Of a stretch of DNA of 64,000 bases, positions 35,601-45,129 are shown piece after piece. How positions within the stretch are numbered: the first letter of the stretch is position 1; each line of letters begins with the position of its first letter. The notes under the pieces are model-generated. The model saw only the letters and a program-made list of their open reading frames with translations. It did not search any database and was not told the DNA's origin. Where the stretch lies: NCBI GenBank assembly GCA_934045905.1, contig OW203761.1, positions 32,600,964 through 32,664,963 of the forward strand, in the 5' to 3' direction. The DNA comes from Leuctra nigra (Eukaryota > Arthropoda > Insecta > Plecoptera > Leuctridae). The position numbers were made by a program, and so were the translations under genes.

Positions 35601-37962
35601 GATTTATTTTAAGTTTATGACCATTTTATAACAACTTTTTACTAAATTAGTGTTTTATTTCTATCACCTGTCTACAAAATTTCAAATTAAATAATGATAA
35701 CTATATAATAATTACATAATATTTATGAATTATAACTAACTAAGACTATGATGATCGCATATCTTAATCGTAAATGAAAAATATGTTAGTTCTGTGGTCA
35801 GAAATCAGTATGCGACAACGGTAACAGAAAAGACATTCGGTAATAGAAAAGACATTTGGTAGTAGAAAAGGCATGAAAACTTTAAATCTTTTCAAATACA
35901 TCCACACAAAGTGGTTGGTGAGTGACTTTGGTGTAGAAGCTTCAGAATTACTCTCGTTCGTTCAGTACGGAGTGACGAAGTACTCTCTTCCTGTATTTCT
36001 CATTTGACGACTTTAACTTCTTTATTTCACTATGAAGATTCACATTTTCTCTGTACATGGCAGATCGGTCTCTTCGTAGATGTTTTCGCCCTCTTGTCTC
36101 ACGATGATCAACAAATAAGTCGGACTCGCTAACGTCATTCGATTTAGATACCGCTCGAAGTCGGCTCTTGTCGTCTCGCCACTTCACACGCAACGCCTGT
36201 AGCTTCCTTTTCGGAAGATCATTACAGCTTTTCTTAATGGCTGCTTTTCTAAAACAAGTCAAATACTATCAATGAATTATATTATCTGTACTTTACACAA
36301 TAATTTAGGTTAAATTATTGCATGCCAAAATTTTTGAAAAGTCCGCTTACCGTTCACGGTCTTTTTTTATGTTCTGCTTTCTTTACTGGGTTAGAGGCGA
36401 TACCTACGCTTCTATTCAGCAGCTGTTAGTGCCATCTGAAATTAACAATTACTGTTGTTGCATTATATTCATTAAAACAACACGTAATGTAAAAGTTAAA
36501 TTGAATGGTAACAGAAAAGACAAGTAACAGAAAAGACAAAATTACAATGAAGTAGTTTATTTCAATATTGGCTTAATTAATTCCAAATTTAATGTTTGAT
36601 TCCACAAGCTGGACAGGTAAATCAGACTTCTAATACGACAAATATATTGAATCAATGTATTTAACAAGTTTTATCACGGTAACAGAAGAGACAATTTATT
36701 TTCACACGCGCTGTAGAACTTACCTTGAAGCAGTGTCAAGTAAACAGTGAATGTCAGATCGCCGAACTCAGTATGTAGGAAGCCAGGTATAACCTTGAAG
36801 ATTACTGCAGGGTAGCCAACTGCTGATTTTCTTAAAAATTCCCCTAGATATTTCGAAATTACTATGATGGTAACGGAAAAGACAAAATCTGTGGGACAAA
36901 GTTCCAAGAGGAAGATTGCCATGGTTCAAATTTTTTATTAAGTAAAGTACTGGTAAAATGCATATATTGATACATTATCTTGCATTTCATGTTGTGTATT
37001 TCGTTGTTAATTTAAATATTATTCATAATAAATATTCATTTACACATGAACTTTTATGGTGGGACATAGGATTTTCCATATTTTGCTTTGAAATTTCATG
37101 AACACTAGAAAATGCATTATTTAAGTAAAACATTTAACGCTTTACATTTTTAAAGAACATTCCAAGGAACATTAATAGCTTCTTAAAATGTTATTACCTT
37201 TTTTAATAAAATTATTAAAAAATAGTTAAGCCTTCGGACAGCCCGGGAAGACTTAAAATGAAACTGACCCGAATACAGAATAGATTTCATACTGAATGGG
37301 TGAGATTTTTGCTTGTGTGTGAACTTTTGACAACTAAAAAGCGTTACTTATTAAATATCCAAAGAAGTGTGCCCCATCACTTTTCTCGTGTTATGAATAA
37401 ATGGAACTATTTCTTCGCAATCATACAATTAAAAAAATACTGTAGTGCCTTAGGTAGTGAATAATCATGAAATTATGAAATATGCAAAAGCTTTGAATGA
37501 AGAAAGAAAAATATAGTTGGTGGAGCTAGCGATACGGTTTTTTATATAAAAAGGAATGCTAAACAAATATTTTCCTGTAAAAATGAAAACATGATATCTC
37601 ATTTCATTAACTATATTTTCCAAGTTTCTCAAGTTTTATCTCTTGACTGTGTTGATAGCAGGTGTATCTAAAACAACCCCACAGAAGCCACCACTCTGCA
37701 CTCTCCACGAATTTGAAACCGACGCGATTTAGATTAGCTCGGACATTTCCTCCTCGAATCGGAAAAAAGCACTCTGAATTAATGATGATCCTTGAGTTTC
37801 AGATGCGTCGGTAAAATAGTTGGCAAGGGCAAGATGCGCGCCTTCTCCGTGCGTGTCGCCACAGCCACCGAGAAGTCCTGTCAGCAGCGGTTCCAGTTCA
37901 TTTGTAACCGTGTAGCTAATGATATTGCCACGGCCCCTGAACCCAACAACGTCGGAGCTTAA
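29615..37962 (+). CDS. SPATA22-like meiotic recombination protein
   Basis: Proposed partner of MEIOB, acting with RPA on single-stranded DNA in meiotic double-strand break repair (role known from mammals). Exons: 29615-29669, 29770-29866, 32743-33409, 34382-34493, 34573-34714, 37803-37962. All are GT-AG with consistent phases (1,2,0,1,2), giving 410 aa against about 363 in mouse and human. The start is an in-frame ATG encoding MEYNNYDQMNGRRHS. Residues 51-273 are low-complexity and rich in Pro, Asn, Met and Tyr, predicted disordered. The C-terminal part (about 274-395) reads as an OB-like, RPA2-related fold: PIDKVVNWSSLLK, then VSVRVGNVAGEQTIIIRD, VLQCLFQETDRSIPILQPGQ, and RCVGKIVGKGKMRAFSVRV. 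The LRD..LPCVF.E.DR.LP pattern recalls vertebrate SPATA22 (from memory, not aligned). Alternatives: another RPA2-like OB protein. Exons 1-2 are the least certain. Confidence 0.7.
30203..30280. repeat. hairpin in SPATA22-like intron 2
   Basis: Perfect 14-bp arms AGATGGCCACTCAA and TTGAGTGGCCATCT flank a loop of about 50 bases. Non-coding, function unknown; it may mark the ends of a small foldback element. Confidence 0.55.
30480..30712 (+). mobile_element. SINE family B, longest copy
   Basis: A 230-bp block beginning near GAGGGTCCTTCCAGTCC, with GCAAATGCTGGGAAGGTACCC, CCACGACCGCC, repeated ATCATC triplets, CATTCATCCGTCGCC and CTGCAGAACAGTGCGACGTT. It ends CCCCAGAAAAAAAC. The A-rich 3' end and two truncated relatives (12083-12177, 41624-41690 inverted) mark it as a SINE or short retroposon. 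A 179-codon open frame across it is not a gene. Confidence 0.6.
30712..31910. repeat. poly-G-headed tandem and inverted repeat array
   Basis: Units start near GTGCATATCAAATTTTTA, run into a G-rich stretch, then TTTTTCAATATTAAAATAAAAATAGCGGAG and ACTTTCACAAAAT. The first unit contains a fresh internal duplication: G20 (30757-30776) plus 89 bp, then G18 (30866-30883) plus the same 89 bp with one change seen (GAATCTC/GAACCTC). Older units begin near 31142 and 31401, and inverted ones occur at about 31540-31735 and 31850-31890. All lie in intron 2 of the SPATA22-like gene. Confidence 0.8.
35820..36884 (+). repeat. cluster of GGTAACAGAAAAGACA motifs
   Basis: Seven copies, all on the plus strand, within 1.07 kb of intron 5 of the SPATA22-like gene. 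They start at about 35820, 35839, 35858, 36507, 36523, 36678 and 36869. The first three form a 19-bp tandem (GGTAACAG.., GGTAATAG.., GGTAGTAG..) and the next two are back to back. The rest differ by one base (GAAGAGACA, ACGGAAAAGACA). Between them lies a basic coiled-coil ORF on the other strand. Confidence 0.8.
35948..36248 (-). pseudogene. orphan basic coiled-coil exon, mobile-family remnant
   Basis: An open segment with a good acceptor (TGTTTTAG) at its start, running to TAA: about 100 residues. It starts KAAIKKSCNDLPKRKLQ and has RKHLRRDRSAMYRENVNLHS, then KKLKSSNEKYRKRVLRH at the end. It looks like a terminal exon with a basic region and a short coiled coil. The style recalls large uncharacterised multicopy protein families in insects, but I cannot name one. 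It sits antisense inside a host intron, flanked by the 16-bp motif cluster. A second segment with plausible splice signals lies upstream at about 36726-36890. I infer a decayed or incomplete multi-exon element. Confidence 0.4.
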
Positions 37963-38161
37963 TCCTGAGCGAGGATGTGAAACAATACCATCGCATTCCA
38001 GCCTGCTGCTCGGCGATGTGAATCAATCAATAGATCTCTACGAGAAGAAACAGAATACACTTTACTTTACTTACCTCAATACTACAATGTTAATCGAAAC
38101 GTATTATATAGATATAGATGTTATTAATTTTCAAAAGAAGTGTACCTAAACAATTATTATT

Positions 38162-38167
38162 AATAAA
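38162..38167 (+). other. polyadenylation signal of the SPATA22-like gene
   Basis: AATAAA about 200 bp after the stop codon; the first canonical signal noticed downstream. Confidence 0.5.
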
Positions 38168-41100
38168 TCATAAATTATTATTATACCTATTCCTTTTGAT
38201 TAATTTAAAAATGTTCTTTCAGACCTTCTTCATATTTTGTGTCCAACTTGTAATGACTCAATTTTATTTCATATTGTTCAACTTTATTCTATGTCAATAG
38301 AATTTACGGCTTATTTATTTGCATTCATTACACTTTTACAAAAAAACGGTTCAACGGTATAATTTCTGTTACGTTTCTTTTCAAAATGGTTCGTAGGAAA
38401 ATAGAGTTTTTCTTTCAAATATTGAGACATGTTGTGGATTATATTTTCTTTCTCTTTCAATCACCTCTAATTTCACTACATTTATGTTATATTGTTCAAT
38501 AATTAAATGCTTGCACTCAAACTTTGAATTTTCAAATACGGACACGGGAATTCTTTTAAAATGCTTGCTGTAAATTTGGTTATTCGCTATAATAATATAT
38601 CAAAATTAAAATTATAAATTATTTCCATAAAACAAACAATGGAACAAATGATTAACTCTTATCGTTGATCGTAGTTACAAAAGAAATATGAAGATGTATA
38701 GCTTGGATTTTTCTCGGTTTAAAGTCTAAATGGACATTTATGTTGGGTACGGGTTGTCATGGGTCGAAACCCAATGTTCTCTTGGACAGAAGTGTGGCGG
38801 GTTGCGTGTCGTAAATCAGCAGGCGTCGCCGACGTGCTCTCACATTTTCACACCGAGGCGACAGCGCAGAGCTAGACTCGGCTAGACGGCATGCGAATAC
38901 ACTTCCAATGTTATAATACAATGTCAGACTTGGTGATTGATCGCGACTTGATCATTCGATTTAAATATATTACGAACTTGTAAGAACAAAGTCATATTGA
39001 AACACATGTCCAGGGAAGGTTATGTTTTAAAATAGATCTAGGGATATTTTGACATTCAAAGCGCACGATTTTAATAGATAATTATTTACCTTAGAAGAAG
39101 AAAGGTGGGGAGAGTTCAAAAACTAATCGACCAATCTTATTTGTAACTGTGACACCAGCCAGTCAGTTTGATAGGGGGTAATTCAGCATAATTGTATGTG
39201 GACGTCAGTTAATTTGCAATAACTGAAAGAGCTCAGATTTCCTTGTTTCATAATGTATAGCTCAAAATGGAGGTAATTGACTTATATCTGCCTTCCAAAC
39301 TCCGTGGTCTTTATAGGAACGTGACCCGTGTTTAACGTTGCCTTCGAGGACATTACCTACTACATAGGTATTTTATTGTTTGACATGGTTTTACATACTT
39401 ATGCCATTCTTTTATTATTCAATTTTTAATGTCTTATGTACTCATAAAATTAATATTATCCCTCATTTTATCACTTTCTGTAGAAATATAAAATTACTAG
39501 ATCAAAAAAAAATATCCTACTTCTGCCACCATTTGTAATATTGCTATAAAAAATTTCGTCGAGCCGTGTCAGAGGTTATTTCTTTATCTCGTTACAAGCA
39601 ATTTAAACTGATCTTAAAATTCTACGGATATAATCTCCCACGTTCCTTCGAAACGCTCAGCATTAATCGTTAAACACTTCGAGGCGAGCATGGTATGAAA
39701 TTAAATGGTAAACACTAAACCCCTTTCCAATTCAAATGTTGAATCAACTGATACAATATCCCACTGTTATTTCCCAATAATAACTTATAAATTCATGCGC
39801 TTTAAATTATTTTATTGCAATAGGTACCGTAGGTTCACATTCAATTATTAATAATAATAATTTCACATTTCCAATGAATCACTCTACCGACAAATGAATG
39901 TAAAGCCAAAATTGTCACAATTGAATTTTCTTTGATATTTGACACAAATAGTTTCATGGCGCTCCAATGTCAGGCTTCTATTCAATGTGAGATCGATTAT
40001 TGGCATTCATTGGCCGATATTGCGTAACCTATCTAACCTATTACCCTCTTCTTGTAGAACTTTTTACGAGGTCCGTATCAAGAAGCTATTGGATTACGTT
40101 GAATTTATGTATTTCGAACTTCTTTTGGAAGCGTACATTTTATCGAAGTGTTTTATGAGCAGATATTCAATAAAGTTTGCGGCACGTTCACAAAGTGAAT
40201 ACGAATATGTAATAAACCAGCACCTTCAGAACACCAAGAGGTACATTTTATAGTAGGCAGTGGGTCGAGATTTTCTCGCTATGAACCCACGGCGTTCATG
40301 TCTCGTAGACCTTGCTATACACGACGTGGTCGGACATGGTCCTCTCTCGCAACCGAAACTCCCCATACGTAATCACGTGACCGTAAAGGTGGCTCCTAAA
40401 TCAGTTCATCTTTTTGTCGGTAGAAAGTTATAGTGGCCCATATTATCTACACCATAGCTCGATGAACGAAAAAATCTAAACTTCTTTAGTGACAGTTTTA
40501 GTGAATTACGGCTTTACCCAAGTCATGTCTAAACAGAGAGATTATTACCGAGCTTTTATCTTGCCCGTGTCCTGCTTGTGACGGTGTTAATTAAGTGCAT
40601 ACTAATAAATTTCCATGGACCAGCGAGAGAAACTGTCAAACGTAATCACACCATGCCAGAAATAATATTCCTCAGCTGCGAGCAAGTTATACGTGAGTGT
40701 AAACTGCCAAGGGTTAAATCAAAATCACTTTTTAGACATGAATATTATGATGTTTATTTGTTCCTGTCAATGCAAGGTCTATTTTGACCGTGTTCCGATA
40801 GAAACTGAAATCATAATAGTCAAAGTTGTAGCACGTCTTTGCATGCAGATGAAAGCAAATTAGTCTGCCTGGAATAGTCGTGGCAATAGCAATAAACAGC
40901 GAATGTACGCGAATCCTTTCACGGAGCCTGAGGCATTCGTGGTGAAGTCAGATCCAGACCCGATGGTCAGTGATACACCCAAGTTCTGCGCACGAGATCG
41001 TCTGTAATACGTGTATTCCTAATCCTTCGCTCTTGTTGACATGATTCGTCGTTCACAGCCAAGGGAAGCAGAAAGATTGCTTTTCCGTGTTCAAAAATAC

Positions 41101-42063
41101 CACAAAACCATTCGCAGTGTGGTTTTCATTGTTTGTAAGTACAAGCCATCAGGCGAGTGGAATACGGTATTAAAATCCAATTAATAGCCAACCCTTCTAA
41201 GGTCAATCAAGTTAACTCCGACCGAGGGTTAGAATTAATTAGCACCGGAAAAGCAGCTTTCCTGAATGTACCGGAAATACAAAAGACGGTTGATCCGTGG
41301 TGGTTCGGGATAGATATAGTCTCTGTGAGCTCCAGACGCCACCACGGTAATCTAGCCGGGAGAGGATGGCTAAATAATCAATTAGAGTTTGATCATCAAT
41401 GGGAATAACTTGTTGCACTCGGGGACAACTTACCTCATTATCCACCAGAGGTCGCGGTCAAATTCGCTCGAGCTGTTGTAGGTTCGTCCTTTGATATGGA
41501 AATAATTGAGCCGAAGTAATGCCAGCATCTGTAATGCCGGCTTATTCGATTACTAAACCATGAGTAGGTACTAAATTATCAGTACTTTCACATAACAAGG
41601 ATTTTAAGAATGCAATACGTAATGTTTTTTTGTCGTCTGGGGCTTAACGTCGCACTGTTCTGCAGCGAGGCTAACGGCGATGGATGAATGTTTCATTATG
41701 AAACTTTTAACAGAAAATAGTTTAGTAGTTTGATTAAAATGATTTGTCGGGAAATTTCTACTTTCTTAAAATCCAAGTTATTATAGACAAAGAAAAAGTA
41801 GACGGATCAGCTAATAAAGTAACTAATAGGTATCGTATCACACACGGCATTTTTATTTAAGACACGTATAATTAGTTTGATATAAAAGAAGCTTAGAAGG
41901 TCTATGCTGAATATCTTAAAAATATCGGGATGCACAGTCATTAGGTAATTTAGCTGCATTGTGCATCAAGCGCGAGCGTTCAGAAATCTCAAACAACTTC
42001 ATTATATCTAGATAAGATTTTATACATGGACATTTGCGAAGATGTGATGCTGTGAAACGGCGA
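38168..42063. other. intergenic region between convergent genes
   Basis: About 3.9 kb between the 3' ends of the SPATA22-like gene and the potassium channel gene. It holds a truncated SINE family B piece at 41624-41690. Otherwise it is AT-rich sequence with only short open frames that lack splice context or recognisable protein motifs. Confidence 0.6.
41624..41690 (-). repeat. SINE family B, 3' fragment
   Basis: Reverse-complement match to the 3' end of the copy at 30480-30712: T-run, CTGGGGCTTAACGTCGCACT, GTTCTGCAGCGAGGCTAA, GGCGATGGATGAATG. It is 5'-truncated, as is typical for retroposed copies. Confidence 0.6.
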
Positions 42064-45000
42064 TCAGTGTGGATCTCGGCGCTTCATTAACCCCATTCTC
42101 AACGCAATCTTTCTGCATCTGTCCAGCACTTCTTCTTGAACCAGAGTAAACGACATGGCAATCAACACGAGACCCAAAATGAGATAAGCACAACAAGCTA
42201 AGATTTTTAACTGTCCTTCTTCAGATTCAGCTTTTTTAAAAGATTTCCCCGGCACAAGATCACCGAAACCTATCGTTGACAGAGTTACGAAGCAGAAATA
42301 AGCTCCATCCAAGAAGCCCCATTCTTCCCATGCTGCGAAGACTGTTGCACCGAGGCAAATGTACCCGGCTAGAACGAGCAGCACGATCGAGATCGGCACT
42401 CGGATCATCTCTTCTCTGTAGCCGTCGCTGGAGGGATGGACGTCGTGTGGAGGGGTGTCTGAACGAGAGCGTCGCGGCGGAGGCGTCGGTGGTCTCTTGC
42501 CGATGTGGTTGTCGTTGTTTGGACGCCAGATAAGGGGCACGCGAGATGGGGTGCTGTGATGGCAGGAGGCGCTGGTGAAAGACAAGAGCACAGAGAGAAG
42601 AGTCACGAGATGTGTTTAATTACGCCATTAGGAGCAGTTATTTGTATGTCGTTCTAATACAGTGAGAATCCTAAAATTGACTATGGGGCTATTATTTCGA
42701 AGTTAAATCAATTCAAACAAGCCGAAGCTTTACTGTGGAATGTAAGATCTAAATATTTTTTTTGTTTCGTTGCCTAAACATAATATACACTGCGAACTTG
42801 ATAAGTTTCTAAGGCATGAACGCAAGTAAGAAGGATTGCGCTTCAAGTGTAGATGTTCGCCACAATCTGAGTCACGCTGCATAGAATTGGAAGTTAAACA
42901 CAATTTTAAATACAATATGTTTAAATGTTTGCCCTCCGCAATTTTGTTTTAAAAATATATTTTTGAATGAAAATGGTGCCATCCTTCAGTTAACACATAC
43001 TCACCTTTGGCTGCATTCACCTCTGCGAGATCAACAGTTTGCAATCTTGAGACTCGTGTATTTTTTTGTAAAAATGCTTTTCATGTAACATGTGCTATAT
43101 TCACAATTGAGTTAAGGAATTGGAAAGGCTCTTTTCAAAAACATGGATAAGTGATGGGAGTTGAACTGTGAAAGCTGATACGTATCGAATGTATCATAAA
43201 ATAAGGAGCACTTCTATTTTTTTAGGATAAAGATGATGAAACATTTTGTGGATATTTTCCGTATCCAAAAGAAAAACACAAGAGAGTTCAAATCTTACCC
43301 GAGTTCAAGATCAGCGTCATCAGGATCATCATCCTGATCCTCCTCGATCTCCATCTCCTTGTCGCTTCTCTCCGGCTCCTTGAGCTGCTGCAGCAACGTG
43401 GCTGTGCTCTTGTCAGCAGAGTCTTGTGCTAGGGAATACTCCGCACACTCCGTCAACAAGTTCCTCACTTCCGACGGCATGGGTCGCAACTGTCGCGATC
43501 TGTGCGGCAATCTAGGACGTCCTCCGTTGCTCAAAATCGTCGCGTTTCTTGGCGGTTCTACTTTATTGTTGATCTCGACAATAGTAGACGTCTCTTGAGG
43601 CACCGATGTCTGCGAAGTGTACGACGGCGCCTTGCTAGGATGCCGTCGACATGGGGGGTTGCTGATTTGAAGGTGGTTGTCATAGTGATGCTGGGGATGT
43701 TTAACAGGGGCACGACTATGATGACAGCAGCAAACTTGAGAGTACGCGAATTGAAATGTCTCGGCTAAGAGTGAACCGAGATTGGAGAGACAGAGAAGCA
43801 TGAGGGGAACACCGAAGAGTGCGTAAAGCATCGTGACAACTTTGCCGCCAGGCGTCTTCGGGGCCAAATTGCCGTAACCTGAGGGAAGAGAGACATCAGT
43901 TAACTATCAATCTCGAAGATATAAGACTCTAGAGGATATTGGGGAAAAATGGAAGAGGAAAATATTCATAATGTATCTGCATAGTTTTTACCGAGAAATC
44001 ATTGCCAATTCAATTTATGTTTTTTGGCTTACTAGCTAGAGTATTTAAATCAATAATTTGACGCATTTATTCGAACATTGTGTTGTCTTCACGAAGTTTT
44101 GTTCAAATATCATTATATTTATCGTATTTTTTAACATTAATAAACAGGATGATTGTTTCTTTCACCCCCCCCCCCCACACCCCCATTACCCCACCAAAGT
44201 GTTTACCAGTTATTATACTTTAAATATGTGCAATTCGGTGTCAAAGAGAAAAATAATCTCCACTCTCAAAAACTCAAATACAAAATACCCTATTTAGAAG
44301 CAAATGTCCTAGAGCAGTGAGTTTCAAAAATGAAGTTATAAAAGTAATTAGAGTGATTTTTTGATTATCCTTCATCTGGAGCCCTGTTAAACAGTGTTAA
44401 ACACACTGGAAATTGTCCTAAAAACACCAAAACACAACGAGAAGTGTGTTCGTCACCATGATTCCGGCATATCACAGAGCATCGAGCGCGGCATGATCTT
44501 GGATGGATGACCGTTCAAGACTGCCTTACTAATTTTCACCGTTGTGCTAGAGAGACTTTTGTGATTGGGAGTTATACCTATAGTTGTTCACAAGTAAAAG
44601 CCGAGTTTTTTAGTTGATCTCCAAGATAACCATTTAATGTGTCAGGTGAACGAGGTAATAGAGTGACGATCTCTCTATCCCTTTATCTCCCTCTTTCTCT
44701 CTCTCTCTCCATATATCTGTCTCTCGACGCGGGTTTGTGGAGGCCTGTGTTGTAAATGTTACGTCCTTCGAATGGGACGTAAAGCCTGTGATCCCCTTGG
44801 TATATTTTCGACCAAGAGTATGCTTCGTGCTGGTACCATGGTTTCGCCTACTCCCTTCTCTGTTACGTTCTCACTAATGGAATACGTGATTCTGTTTAGA
44901 ATATAAACGTAATAATCATAGCCAAGAGTGTGTAGGTAAGTGAATGAATGTGTCGTACCGATGGTAGTGATGACTGTGACGGAGTAAAGCAGCGCCCCGC

Positions 45001-45129
45001 TGAACGACCACTGGTCTCGGCCATCATATCCGTCCTCCTTGGTGGCTGCGACCACGCTCTGCTCGAACTTGCGGAGTTGTTCGTGCACGAGGTGAGTCCA
45101 ATTCTTCTCGTACAGAACATTCAGGCTTT
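42064..45129 (-). CDS. two-pore-domain potassium channel (K2P, TWIK-like), 5' exon(s) missing
   Basis: Background (leak) K+ channel of the plasma membrane; subunits dimerise, each giving two pore loops. Exons in transcript order: 44959-45129, 43299-43878, 42064-42571, with phases 1 and 2 at the junctions. The first visible exon starts ESLNVLYEKNWTHL in the extracellular cap and reaches P1, GALLYSVTVITTIG. An intron then splits the glycine codon of GYG (phase 1), a position conserved in K2P genes. M2 follows (VTMLYALFGVPLMLLCLSNLG), then a long cytosolic loop of about 190 residues with His/Pro-rich and acidic stretches. The last exon holds M3 (PISIVLLVLAGYICLGATVF), P2 with TLSTIGFGDLVPG, M4 and a short basic tail ending KRRDPH. 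Both filters look functional. M1 and the N-terminus are not in view. An alternative acceptor at 42553 would remove six residues. Subfamily not resolved. Confidence 0.92.
44445..44928 (+). mobile_element. 5S rRNA-derived SINE, copy 2
   Basis: Diverged copy: head remnant GAGCATCGAGCGCGGCATG and TTGGATGGATGACCGTTCAA at about 44475-44520. The shared body follows (GGAGGCCTGTGTTGTAAATG, TCCTTCGAATGGGACGTAAA), then tail TCTCACTAATGGAATACGTG and AGAATATAAACGTAATAAT. It has an inserted CT-rich run near 44690-44708. It ends about 30 bp from the splice donor of the channel's cap/P1 exon, antisense to the gene. Confidence 0.72.

Noticed and set aside
42276..42533. Plus-strand ORFs over the channel exons (also 43359-43768 and 32774-33360 over the SPATA22-like exon)
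   Set aside because: Shadows of real coding sequence on the other strand.
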